Assembly (NCBI RefSeq): GCF_041206865.1
Contig: NZ_JBGEDP010000001.1
Coordinates: 5,828,001 to 5,892,000, forward strand
Length of the DNA stretch: 64,000 nt
Direction: 5' to 3'
From: Mycobacterium sp. HUMS_12744610
GTDB taxonomy: Bacteria; Actinomycetota; Actinomycetes; Mycobacteriales; Mycobacteriaceae
Part shown: in pieces, positions 8,200 to 17,018 of the stretch
How positions within the stretch are numbered: the first letter of the stretch is position 1
Layout of the letters: each line of letters opens with the position of its first letter
Position numbers and translations under genes: made by a program
The notes under the pieces: model-generated
What the model saw: the letters and a program-made list of their open reading frames with translations, nothing else
Database searches by the model: none
What the model was told of the DNA's origin: nothing

Positions 8200-8275
8200 G
8201 TGTACACGGTGCTACCGCCCGGTCCAGGTAGTCAAGGCTTTCCCGCAGCTCTGTGTTAGGGTTCACACAGTGAAC
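8192..8275. promoter_or_regulatory. Paired DesT/FabR-like operators at divergent start codons
   Basis: A perfect palindrome GTTCAC-ACA-GTGAAC at 8261-8275 covers the tetR GTG start (8270). A related imperfect palindrome GTGAACATGTGTACAC at 8192-8207 covers the reductase ATG (8199). Both share the half-site GTGAAC. The Pseudomonas DesT and FabR regulators of desaturase operons also bind palindromes with GAAC/GTTC arms, which makes an autoregulated switch plausible. Binding is inferred. Confidence 0.55.
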
Positions 8276-8944
8276 AGCCGTACGCCTGGCTCACGGCCGC
8301 GGGGTTCCGGACGCGAACGCTCCCGCGACAGCCCGTCGCGCGAGGAGCGCAAGCAGGCCACCAGGCGCGCCATCATCGACGCGGCGCTCAAGTTGCTGGG
8401 AGACCGCAGCTTCTCCAGCCTGAGCCTGCGCGAGGTCACCCGCGAGGCCGGGATCGTGCCGGCGGCGTTCTACCGTCACTTCGAGTCGATGGAGGCGCTC
8501 GGCCTGGTGCTGATCGACGAGTCGTTCCGTTCGCTGCGCGACACGCTGCGCGCGGCGCGCGCCGGCAGGTTCGACCCCAACCGGGTGATCGAGTCGTCCG
8601 TCGAGATCCTGATCGGCAGCGTCGCCGAGCGCCGCGAACACTGGCGCCTGATCGGCCGCGAGCGCAACAGCGGGCTGAGCGTGCTGCGCTACGCCATCCG
8701 CACCGAGATCCGCCTGATCACCTCGGAGCTGGCCACCGACCTGGCCCGCTTCCCGGGGCTCAACGCCTGGAGCACCGAGGATCTCAACGTGCTGGCCACC
8801 TTGTTCGTCAACGCGATGATCGCCATCGCCGAGGCAATCGAGGACGCGCAGAGCGCCGAGGCGCTGGAAGAGATCCGGCGCATCGCCGTCAAACAGCTCA
8901 GGATGATCGCCGTCGGCATCGCCGGCTGGCGGAGCAGCCCCTGA
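8270..8944 (+). CDS. TetR-family regulator, DesT/FabR-like
   Basis: 224-residue TetR regulator from GTG 8270. The helix-turn-helix SSLSLREVTREAGIVPAA, then FYRHFESMEALGLVLIDES, carries the EVTREAGIVPAAFYRHF signature typical of FabR/DesT-type sensors of acyl-CoA saturation. The N-terminus has an Arg/Ser-rich tail of about 30 residues. It is divergent from the desaturase-reductase operon, and palindromes overlap both start codons. Inference: it senses the saturated to unsaturated acyl-CoA ratio and controls desaturase expression and its own. Actual ligand unknown. Confidence 0.82.
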   Translation: MNSRTPGSRPRGSGRERSRDSPSREERKQATRRAIIDAALKLLGDRSFSSLSLREVTREAGIVPAAFYRHFESMEALGLVLIDESFRSLRDTLRAARAGRFDPNRVIESSVEILIGSVAERREHWRLIGRERNSGLSVLRYAIRTEIRLITSELATDLARFPGLNAWSTEDLNVLATLFVNAMIAIAEAIEDAQSAEALEEIRRIAVKQLRMIAVGIAGWRSSP

Positions 8945-8950
8945 CTCGGC

Positions 8951-9312
8951 TCACCGCTCGCGGGTGAGGTCCGGAGCGGCGTTCTCGTCGACGACCTCGT
9001 AGAACGACTCGCCGTCCTCGGGGGCGCCGTAGATCTGGCCCCGATGGGCCCGCCCTAGAGGTTCGTCGGCCACCGGCCCCGTCGCACCCTCGGGCACGTC
9101 GGGCGCTCCTGTGCCAGCCGCCGGTCGAGGGACTCGCCCTCGCGTGCTTCGCGTGCCGTCACACCGAAGCGGTCCGCCTCGCTCCAGCCCTCCGGCGGAT
9201 CGACGACGATGTCGCCGTCGTCGTTGTGCACCTCGTCGGAATCGGTGCCCTCGCGCGGGTTCAGCGTTCCCCCGGGTCCGCCCTCCTCGGGGAGGTCCGC
9301 GGGGTTGAGCAA
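8951..9312 (-). pseudogene. DUF5709-like hypothetical protein, frameshifted and 5' truncated
   Basis: An acidic, low-complexity mycobacterial protein is readable in two frames. From about 9312 down to about 9106 it gives LNPADLPEEGGPGGTLNPRE, then GWSEADRFGVTAREAREGES and LDRRLAQERP. After a C-run that seems one base short (CCC in place of CCCC) it continues in another frame as DVPEGATGPVADEPLGRAHR, GQIYGAPEDGESFYEVVDEN and AAPDLTRER, stopping at 8951. The GESLDRRLAQE-DVP pattern is typical of DUF5709 proteins. There is no normal start: only a TTG at 9312, abutting the fgd2 remnant. No biochemical function is known. Confidence 0.6.
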
Positions 9313-9861
9313 TTGCTCGAAGCCATCAAACTGATCCGCCGGCTGTGGAGCGGTTCGCGGATCTCTCTCGCGGGCAAATACTTTCAGAAGAACTCATTGA
9401 AGATCTACGATCTGCCGCCGACACACCCCCGCCGATCTTCGTGGCGGCCGGCGGCCCCAAGAGCGCGACCCGGGCTGGCCGCTACGGCGACGGGTGGATC
9501 GGCCAGGACCGCGGCGTCGCCAACCCCCGGCTGATCGCCGCATTCGCCGGGGGTACGCGGGCCGCCGGTCGCGACCCCGCCAACCTGGGCAAGCGCGCCG
9601 AGATGTTCGCCGTCGTCGGGGACAAGGACCAGGCTGCCCGGAACGCGGTCCTGTGGCGGTTCACCGCCGGCGCCGTCGACCAGCCCAACCTCCTCGACCA
9701 GGGGCTCGCCGATTGGACCGTCGGCATCGACCCGGCACCCCACATCGCCGCCGTACAAAGGTTCTCGACGCCGGCGCCGTCCCGTTCCTGCACTTCCCCA
9801 GGAAGATTCGGTCACCGCCATCGACTTCTATTCCTCCCGCGTCGTGCCCGAGCTGCACTGA
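9304..9861 (+). pseudogene. fgd2: fgd2 remnant: F420-dependent hydroxymycolate dehydrogenase gene, decayed
   Basis: Pieces of an LLM-type F420-dependent dehydrogenase occur in three frames: VEQLLEAIKLIRRLWSG and YFQKNSLKIYDLPPT; then PPPIFVAAGGPKSATRAG, GDGWIGQDRGVANP and AVDQPNLLDQGLADWTVG; then VLDAGAVPFLHFP; then SVTAIDFYSSRVVPELH with a TGA at 9859. The shifts look like an extra CA near 9422, a lost base near 9764 and a lost C near 9799. The first third of the gene is absent. It directly precedes fadE1 on the same strand, as Rv0132c (fgd2) does Rv0131c. Fgd2 oxidises hydroxymycolates to ketomycolates, so this strain lacks this copy of that enzyme. Confidence 0.8.
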
Positions 9862-10045
9862 GATCGCTCGTTCGAGGTGCACACCCCCGGGTATCCGCGC
9901 CCGGACGGAGGACCGGCCCGGTGATGCCGCGGCGGGGAGGATCGCATGGTCGCAGAAGTCGAACTGGTACGCGTGCCGCAGACTGAGTCGCAGTGCGCCG
10001 TCGCGCCGGAGGTTCCCACGGTCGCCGGTCGCTACGCTGGATTGC

Positions 10046-10781
10046 ATGTCGGATGAACGACGTGGGGAATCCGATGTCCCAGAGTGCATCGTCCCGGACT
10101 CCAAACACGAGCTGGCCGTGCGGATGGCCGAATTGGCCCGCACGCTTGCCGTCACCCGCCCGGTCGAGCACACCCTGAAAGGAGGTGACCGGCTCCGCAC
10201 TGCAGATGATTCCGGGGGCCGATGCTGTGGGCGTGCTGCTGGTGGCCAAGGGCGGGGCCTTCGAATCCGTGGCCGGCACCCACGACGTGGTGGCCGAGCT
10301 CGACAAGCTGCAGATCACCTTCGGCGAGGGGCCCTGCGACGAGGCCGCCCTGCACGAAACGATTGTGCGCAGCGACGATCTGGGCGCCGAGACGCGCTGG
10401 CCGCGGTTCGCGCCGGGCGCCGTCCAGCAGGGGGTGCTGCGCGCCCTGTCGTTCAAGCTGTACACCTCGGATCGGACCGCGGGGGCGCTGAACGTGTTCG
10501 GCTTCACCGCCGGTGCGTGGGAGCCCGAGGCCGAGACCGTCGGCTCGGTGCTGGCCGCGCACGCCGCCGCGGCGATCCTGGCCGGGCGGCACGCGCAGCA
10601 GATGCAGACCGCGCTGTCCACCAGGGACCGCATCGGCCAGGCCAAGGGCATCATCATGGAGCGCTACGGCGTCGACGACATCCGCGCCTTCCAGATGCTG
10701 CGGCGACTGTCCCAGGAGCAACAGATGAAGCTGGCCGCCATCGCCCAGCGCGTCATAGAGACCCGCGGCGAGCGCCACTGA
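10046..10781 (+). pseudogene. GAF-ANTAR antiterminator-type regulator, frameshifted
   Basis: The first frame from ATG 10046 gives MSDERRGESDVPECIVP and HELAVRMAELARTLAVTR, ending VEHTLK. One extra G in AAAGGAGGTG (about 10181) shifts the frame. The second frame continues as VTGSALQMIPGADAVGVLLV, a GAF domain (GEGPCDEAALHETIVRSDDL, FGFTAGAWEPEAE), then a C-terminal ANTAR domain (LSTRDRIGQAKGIIMERYGV, AFQMLRRLSQEQQMKLA). ANTAR domains bind nascent RNA hairpins to prevent termination. The extra base also creates a Shine-Dalgarno-like AAGGAGGTGA, with an in-frame ATG at 10206, so a shortened GAF-ANTAR protein might still be made. A sequencing error is the alternative. Confidence 0.75.
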
Positions 10782-10885
10782 GGCCGGGTGGCGGCGCCGC
10801 CCCCCCGCGGCATCGCCGGCTCTAGGATGGTGGGACTCCATCAACGATGCCGGTGCGGCGCTGCACCGGGGAACGGCTGGCGACG

Positions 10886-12181
10886 GTGTGGGACTTCGAA
10901 ACGGACCCGGAATACCAGGCGAAGCTCGACTGGGTCGAAAAGTTCATGGCCGACGAACTCGAACCGCTGGACCTTGTCGCCCTCGATCCCTACGACAAGA
11001 AGAACCCCGAGACGATGGCGGTCCTGCGGCCGTTGCAGCAGCAGGTCAAGAACCAGGGGCTATGGGCCGCCCACCTGCGGCCCGAACTCGGCGGTCAGGG
11101 CTTCGGCCAGGTCAAGCTCGCGCTGCTCAACGAGATCCTCGGGCGCTCGCGGTGGGCGCCGTCGGTGTTCGGCTGCCAGGCGCCCGACTCCGGTAATGCC
11201 GAGATCCTGGCGCTGTTCGGCACCGACGAGCAGAAGGCCCGCTACCTGCAGCCCCTGCTCGACGGCGAGATCACGTCCTGCTATTCGATGACCGAACCGC
11301 AGGGCGGTTCGGATCCCGGCCAGTTCGTCACCGCGGCCACCCGCGACGGTGACGACTGGGTGATCAACGGGGAGAAGTGGTTTTCCACCAACGCCAAGCA
11401 CGCGTCGTTCTTCATCGTCATGGCCGTCACCAATCCCGAGTCGCGCACCTACGACAAGATGTCGCTGTTCATCGTCCCCGCCGAGACACCGGGCATCGAG
11501 ATCGTGCGCAACGTCGGCGTGGGCGCCGAATCGTCCAGGCGAGCCAGCCACGGCTACGTCCGCTACCACGACGTCCGGGTGCCGGCCGATCATGTGCTGG
11601 GCGGCGAGGGCCAGGCCTTCATGATCGCGCAGACCCGGCTGGGCGGCGGCCGAATCCACCACGCAATGCGCACGATCGCGTTGGCGCGCAGCGCATTCGA
11701 CATGATGTGCGAGCGCGCGGTGTCCCGCAAGACGCGGCACGGCCGGCTCGCCGACTTCCAGATGACCCAGGAGAAGATCGCCGACAGCTGGATCCAGATC
11801 GAGCAGTTCCGGCTGCTGGTGCTGCGCACGGCCTGGCTGATCGACAAGCATCACGACTACCAGAAGGTGCGCCGCGACATAGCCGCCGTCAAGGTCGCCA
11901 TGCCGCAGGTGCTGCACGACGTCGCCCAGCGGGCCCTGCACCTGCACGGCGCGCTCGGCGTCTCCGACGAGATGCCGTTCGTCAAGATGCTGGTGGCCGC
12001 CGAGTCACTGGGCATCGCCGACGGTGCCACCGAGTTGCACAAGATGACGGTCGCCCGCCGCACGCTGCGCGAATACCAGCCGGTTACAACGCCTTTCCCG
12101 TCCGCGCACATACCGACCCGGCGCGCCGAGGCACAGGCCCGCCTGGCCGAACGCCTGGAGCACTCGATCGCCGAGTTCTGA
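10886..12181 (+). CDS. fadE1: Acyl-CoA dehydrogenase FadE1
   Basis: About 431 residues from GTG 10886 (WDFETDPEYQAKLDWVEKFM); an ATG at 10847 would add 13 atypical residues. FAD-dependent acyl-CoA dehydrogenase: the N-terminal helical domain, the flavin/substrate motif CYSMTEPQGGSDPGQFVTAA (about 130-150), WVINGEKWFSTNA, the middle beta domain (VLGGEGQAFMIAQTRLGGGR) and the C-terminal helical domain ending LHLHGALGVSDEMPFVKM. The family catalyses the first oxidation of fatty acyl-CoA beta-oxidation, with electrons passed to ETF. Synteny beside htdZ, fbpC and the fgd2 remnant matches Rv0131c. A stem-loop follows the stop. Confidence 0.88.
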   Translation: MWDFETDPEYQAKLDWVEKFMADELEPLDLVALDPYDKKNPETMAVLRPLQQQVKNQGLWAAHLRPELGGQGFGQVKLALLNEILGRSRWAPSVFGCQAPDSGNAEILALFGTDEQKARYLQPLLDGEITSCYSMTEPQGGSDPGQFVTAATRDGDDWVINGEKWFSTNAKHASFFIVMAVTNPESRTYDKMSLFIVPAETPGIEIVRNVGVGAESSRRASHGYVRYHDVRVPADHVLGGEGQAFMIAQTRLGGGRIHHAMRTIALARSAFDMMCERAVSRKTRHGRLADFQMTQEKIADSWIQIEQFRLLVLRTAWLIDKHHDYQKVRRDIAAVKVAMPQVLHDVAQRALHLHGALGVSDEMPFVKMLVAAESLGIADGATELHKMTVARRTLREYQPVTTPFPSAHIPTRRAEAQARLAERLEHSIAEF

Positions 12182-12220
12182 GGGTTTGGCCGGCCGCGTT
12201 CGTGTGGTCCGCTCGCCGAG

Positions 12221-12269
12221 ATCGACGTTTTGCAGGCCGCCTCTTGCACTTTGTCTGCGAAACGTCGAT
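12221..12269. terminator. Stem-loop between convergent fadE1 and htdZ
   Basis: The arms ATCGACGTTTTGCA (12221-12234) and TGCGAAACGTCGAT (12256-12269) are complementary at 13 of 14 positions, with a 21-nt loop, between two convergent genes. There is no T-run. It is most likely a bidirectional terminator or processing stem; similar long palindromes occur at two other convergent junctions in this window. Confidence 0.5.
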
Positions 12270-12310
12270 TTGGGTGACCAGCTGCCGGGGTGATTATGTA
12301 GCGCGGGCAG

Positions 12311-12766
12311 TCAGGAGATGTAGCGGACGATGCTCTCGGCCACGCACGCCGGCTTGGGTGCGCCCTCGATCTCGACGGTGGTCGACACCGTCGCCTGCGC
12401 GGCGCCGTCGCCGAGGTCGTCGACGCTGACCAGTGAGCTCTGCGCGCGCACCCGGGAACCCACCGGGACCGGGGCGGGAAAGCGAACTTTGTTGAGGCCG
12501 TAGTTGATTGCGAGCTTGATGCCCTTGACCGTGTACATCTGGTGCTGCAGCCGCGGCAGCAGCGCCAGGGTCATGAACCCGTGGGCGATGGTGGTGCCGA
12601 ATGGCCCGGCGGCCGCGCGCTCGGGGTCGACGTGGATCCACTGGTGATCGCCGGTCGCGTCGGCGAACAAGTTGACGTCTTCCTGGGTGATCGTCACCCA
12701 GTCGCTCTGCCCGATGGTCTCACCCGTCGCGGCGGTGAGTTCGGCTACTGATTCGAAGATGCGCAT
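12311..12766 (-). CDS. htdZ: MaoC-like (R)-specific enoyl-CoA hydratase HtdZ
   Basis: 151-residue single hot-dog-fold MaoC hydratase starting MRIFESVAELTAATGETIGQ. The hydratase catalytic motif D-x4-H is present in VNLFADATGDHQWIHVDPER (Asp and His at about residues 40 and 45), followed by GTTIAHGFMTLALLPRL. The family hydrates trans-2-enoyl-CoA to (R)-3-hydroxyacyl-CoA; Rv0130 has this activity. GGAGAA precedes the ATG. It is convergent with fadE1, as in M. tuberculosis, and could use the enoyl-CoA that FadE1 makes. Confidence 0.9.
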   Translation of the reverse strand: MRIFESVAELTAATGETIGQSDWVTITQEDVNLFADATGDHQWIHVDPERAAAGPFGTTIAHGFMTLALLPRLQHQMYTVKGIKLAINYGLNKVRFPAPVPVGSRVRAQSSLVSVDDLGDGAAQATVSTTVEIEGAPKPACVAESIVRYIS

Positions 12767-12955
12767 GCGGTGTTCTCCTTGGGCTCCGGGTGGTAACAAT
12801 AGCGCCGGATCGGGGCACGTTTGTCCGGGGGTCGTGGGGGTGGTCGCCGGGGAACGGCGCATGGCATCCGGCGCGACTTCGCGCCGCAGCAGCCCGATCC
12901 GGTTTGCCGGAAGCCGTCGCGGGAACCCAGGAGCGAACAGCGAAAGGACTCGCAC

Positions 12956-13129
12956 ATGCCTGAATTTAAGGTTCACAAGGCCGAATCCGACGTCGAGCCC
13001 GAAACCCACGAGTCGCGCCCGCGCGCTGGCCGCGGCGACGAGGACGGCACGTACGTCGGCCAGACCAGCCCCGACGACTCGATCGACGTCGGCGAGACCG
13101 GAGCCGAAGCCCGCGCCAACGAGAAGTAG
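12956..13129 (+). CDS. Small acidic hypothetical protein
   Basis: 57-residue hydrophilic protein starting MPEFKVHKAESDVEPETHES and ending GETGAEARANEK. It is rich in Glu, Asp and Gly, with no membrane segment or Cys. A good ribosome site (GAAAGGAC) lies 6 nt before ATG 12956. It ends 3 nt before the GTG of the phosphoesterase gene, so the two are probably one transcript. I do not recognise a family; it is probably intrinsically disordered. Confidence 0.6.
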   Translation: MPEFKVHKAESDVEPETHESRPRAGRGDEDGTYVGQTSPDDSIDVGETGAEARANEK

Positions 13130-13132
13130 CCG

Positions 13133-13645
13133 GTGCAAGATGGGGCGGTGCGGCTGCTGCTCATCGCCGATACCCACCTCCCGCGGCGCGGGCACGACCT
13201 GCCCGCCCGGGTGTGGGACGAGGTCGACGCGGCCGACGTCGTCGTCCACGCCGGCGACTGGACGAGCGTCGAGCTGCTCGACGAGCTGCAGAACCGGGCC
13301 GCCCGGCTGCTGGCGTGCTGGGGCAACAACGACGGACCGCGGTTGCGCGCGCGGCTGCCTGAGCGTGCCGACGCGGTGCTCGACGGCCTGCATGTCACGG
13401 TGGTCCACGAGACGGGCGCCGCGGCCGGGCGGGAGGCCCGGATGTCGCGGCTCTACCCCGACAGCAACCTGCTGGTGTTCGGCCACAGCCACATCCCCTG
13501 GGACACCACGACGACCACCGGCCTGCGGCTGCTCAACCCCGGCTCGCCGACCGACCGCCGCCGGCAACCCCACTGCACGTACATGACCGCGACCGTGACC
13601 GGCGGCGCCCTGACCAGCGTCGACCTCCACAAGCTTGAAAGATAG
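13133..13645 (+). CDS. YfcE/MJ0936-type metallophosphoesterase
   Basis: 170-residue calcineurin-like phosphoesterase from GTG 13133. The metal-site motifs are in order: LLLIADTHLPRRG (D-x-H), VVVHAGDWTS (GD), CWGNNDG (GN-D), the single His of VVHETG, and VFGHSHIPW (GHSH). The short length is typical of the MJ0936/YfcE phosphodiesterases, which hydrolyse phosphodiesters with two Mn/Ni-type metal ions. The substrate is not deducible. It follows a small acidic ORF by 3 nt; the MarR gene starts 27 nt later. Confidence 0.88.
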   Translation: MQDGAVRLLLIADTHLPRRGHDLPARVWDEVDAADVVVHAGDWTSVELLDELQNRAARLLACWGNNDGPRLRARLPERADAVLDGLHVTVVHETGAAAGREARMSRLYPDSNLLVFGHSHIPWDTTTTTGLRLLNPGSPTDRRRQPHCTYMTATVTGGALTSVDLHKLER

Positions 13646-13662
13646 CTTCCCTAAAGAGGTAT
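13642..13662. promoter_or_regulatory. Weak palindrome upstream of the MarR gene
   Basis: ATAGCT at 13642-13647 and AGGTAT at 13657-13662 form an imperfect AT-rich inverted repeat (ATAnCT-n9-AGnTAT) 10 nt before the marR GTG. This is a typical position for an autoregulatory MarR operator in front of an efflux operon. The symmetry is incomplete, so confidence is low. Confidence 0.3.
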
Positions 13663-13672
13663 TATCGGAGGG

Positions 13673-14125
13673 GTGACAACCCGTTCCGCCCTCGCCGCCG
13701 ACGTGACCCGTGCCGTCGGCCGGTTCCGCCGCCACCTGCGGCGCTCCGCCGGGACCGGCTACGCCCCCGGGCAACTGCCGGAGTCCCAGGCCGAACTGCT
13801 GCGGCTGATCGCCAGGAGGCCGGGGATCTCGGTCAACGAGGCCGCCGCCGAACTCGGCCTGGTGCCCAACACCGCCTCCACCCTGGTGTCGAAGCTGGTC
13901 GGTGCGGGGTTGCTGGACCGCCACGTCGATCCCCGCGACCGGCGCGTCGGCCGGCTGCATCTGGCCGAACCGGCCCAGCAGGTCATGGACGCCTCGGCCG
14001 CGGCCAGGCGCGCCCTGGTCGCCGAGTTGCTCGACAAGCTCGATGACGCCGAGATCGCTTCGCTGGCAGAGGGTTTGGCGGTCCTGGAGAGGATGACCAC
14101 GATGCTGCAGGAGAAATCGATATGA
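13673..14125 (+). CDS. MarR-family transcriptional regulator
   Basis: 150-residue winged-helix MarR protein from GTG 13673 with GGAGG 5 nt upstream. The wHTH is LPESQAELLRLIARRPGISV, NEAAAELGLVPNTASTLVSK and LVGAGLLDRHVDPRDRRVGR (wing). Its stop overlaps the ATG of an ABC ATPase (ATGA), so it is the first gene of a regulator-exporter operon. MarR repressors usually respond to small aromatic or xenobiotic ligands, which fits a drug or lipid exporter. Confidence 0.88.
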   Translation: MTTRSALAADVTRAVGRFRRHLRRSAGTGYAPGQLPESQAELLRLIARRPGISVNEAAAELGLVPNTASTLVSKLVGAGLLDRHVDPRDRRVGRLHLAEPAQQVMDASAAARRALVAELLDKLDDAEIASLAEGLAVLERMTTMLQEKSI

Positions 14126-14946
14126 GCGCGCCCGACATCATGGCGATCGACTGCCGCAACCTCACCTGCCGCTACGGGGACTTCACCGCCGTCGACGGCC
14201 TGAGCCTGCAGGTGCGGCCCGGCGAGACCATGGGACTGCTCGGCCCCAACGGTGCCGGCAAGACGACGGTGGTGCGGGTGCTGACCAGCCTCACGCCCGT
14301 CCGGCACGGCGAGCTGCACATCTTCGGGCTCGACGCGCGCACCCAGACCGTCGACATCCGCAGCAACATCGGTTATGTGCCGCAACAGCTTTCGATTGAG
14401 CCGGCGCTGACGGGCCGGCAGAACGTGGCTTGGTTCGCGCGGCTGTACGGGGTGGCCCGCGCCGAGCGGACGGAGCGTGTCGACCAGGCGCTGCAGGCCA
14501 TGCAGTTGCTCGACGTCGCGAACCGGCCCGCGGCAACCTACTCCGGGGGCATGGTGCGCCGACTGGAGGTGGCCCAGGCGCTGGTCAACCGCCCGTCGCT
14601 GCTGGTGCTCGACGAACCGACCGTCGGCCTGGATCCGATCGCCCGCGACGGCGTCTGGACGCAGGTGCGGCACATGCAGGCCGAGTTCGGCATGACCGTG
14701 CTGCTGACCACCCACTACATGGAGGAGGCCGACGCATTGTGCGACCGCGTTGCGCTGATGCACCGCGGGGCGTTGCAGGCGGTGGGCACGCCCGGCGGGC
14801 TGAAGTCGGCCTTGTCCCCGCAGGCCACGCTCGAGGACGTTTTCCGCCACCACGCGGCCACCGAATTGGCCGGGGAAACAACCGAATCGGGCAAGCCGCT
14901 GCGCGAAATCCGCTCCCGCAGAAAGGCTGCCGGCCGTGTCGCTTGA
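14122..14946 (+). CDS. ABC transporter ATP-binding protein (DrrA-type)
   Basis: 274-residue ATPase subunit of an ABC-2 exporter. Walker A is GLLGPNGAGKTTVVRVL (about residue 41), the Q-loop is NIGYVPQQLS, the signature is YSGGMVRRLEVAQAL (about 137), Walker B is LLVLDEPTVGLDP (about 156) and the switch His is in LLTTHYMEEADALCDRV. The profile fits daunorubicin-type exporter ATPases. It overlaps marR by 4 nt upstream and the permease gene by 11 nt downstream, so all three are translationally coupled. The exported substrate is unknown. Confidence 0.92.
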   Translation: MSAPDIMAIDCRNLTCRYGDFTAVDGLSLQVRPGETMGLLGPNGAGKTTVVRVLTSLTPVRHGELHIFGLDARTQTVDIRSNIGYVPQQLSIEPALTGRQNVAWFARLYGVARAERTERVDQALQAMQLLDVANRPAATYSGGMVRRLEVAQALVNRPSLLVLDEPTVGLDPIARDGVWTQVRHMQAEFGMTVLLTTHYMEEADALCDRVALMHRGALQAVGTPGGLKSALSPQATLEDVFRHHAATELAGETTESGKPLREIRSRRKAAGRVA

Positions 14947-15754
14947 GCAGCAGGCCCCCGCGCGGCTGCTGCGCGCGCCGCGCGGATGGCAACGGGTCGC
15001 CGCGACATGGGGCAATGTGGGCGCCTTCGCGATCGTGGAACTGCAGAAATTGCGGCACGACCGCACCGAACTGCTGACGCGGACGGTGCAACCGGCGCTG
15101 TGGCTGCTGATCTTCGGCACCACGTTCAGCCACCTGCGCGTCATCGACACCGGGTCGGTGTCCTACCTGGCCTTCCTGGCGCCGGGGATCATCGCCCAAT
15201 CGGCGCTGTTCATCTCGATCTTCTATGGGATACAGATCATCTGGGACCGCGACGCCGGTGTCCTGGCCAAGCTCATGGTGACTCCGGCGCCCGCGTCGGC
15301 GCTGATCGCCGGTAAGGCGTTCGCGGCCGGGGTGCGCTCAGTCGCCCAGGTCGTCGGGGTGCTGGCGGTGGCCTACGCCATGCGCGTCGGGCTGACCGTC
15401 AATCCGCTGCGGATCCTGGCGGCCATGGGGGTCGTCATGCTCGGCGCCGCGTTCTTCGCGTGCCTGTCGATGACGCTGGCCGGGCTGGTCCGGAGCCGCG
15501 ATCGCCTGATGGGCATCGGCCAGGCCATCACCATGCCCTTGTTCTTCGCGTCCAACGCGCTGTACCCGGCGAGCGTGATGCCCGGGTGGCTGCACGCGCT
15601 GAGCGTCGTCAACCCGTTGAGCTACGAGGTGAACGCTTTGCGGGCGCTGCTGATCGGCGCGCCGTTCGACCTCCTGGATCTCGTCGTGCTGGTCGTGGCG
15701 CCGATGCTCGGGATCGCCATGGCGGCAACGCTGTTGCGCCGCCTGGTCGCCTAG
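14936..15754 (+). CDS. ABC-2 type permease (DrrB-type)
   Basis: 272-residue integral membrane protein from GTG 14936. Six hydrophobic segments are evident, including QPALWLLIFGTTF, LAFLAPGIIAQSALFISIFY, ILAAMGVVMLGAAFFACLSM, ITMPLFFASNALYPASVM and LLDLVVLVVAPMLGIAMAAT, with the ABC-2 motif FASNALYPASVMPGWL and NPLSYEVNALRALL. It forms the membrane half of the exporter with the preceding ATPase. Expression is probably set by the MarR protein at the head of the operon. Confidence 0.9.
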   Translation: MSLEQQAPARLLRAPRGWQRVAATWGNVGAFAIVELQKLRHDRTELLTRTVQPALWLLIFGTTFSHLRVIDTGSVSYLAFLAPGIIAQSALFISIFYGIQIIWDRDAGVLAKLMVTPAPASALIAGKAFAAGVRSVAQVVGVLAVAYAMRVGLTVNPLRILAAMGVVMLGAAFFACLSMTLAGLVRSRDRLMGIGQAITMPLFFASNALYPASVMPGWLHALSVVNPLSYEVNALRALLIGAPFDLLDLVVLVVAPMLGIAMAATLLRRLVA

Positions 15755-15843
15755 GCTCGCCGAAAGCGCCGGGCCGCCAACGCCGTAACAATCCCGATAG
15801 CCGATCGCGACGCTGCCGAGACCTATTCCGGCGCGATGCGTAA

Positions 15844-16989
<1,146 letters not shown>

Positions 16990-17018
16990 GAGAACCAGCA
17001 GCGGCAGCGGCGCACCGG

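Noticed and set aside
10179..10208. AAGGAGGTGA as ribosome site of a normal gene start
   Set aside because: The in-frame upstream sequence from 10046 encodes a matching N-terminus, so the gene originally started there; the 17-nt spacing to ATG 10206 is too long for an efficient start.
12824..12955. Extended start for the 57-residue ORF
   Set aside because: Upstream codons are Arg/Gly-rich and lack a ribosome site, whereas ATG 12956 has GAAAGGAC at good spacing.
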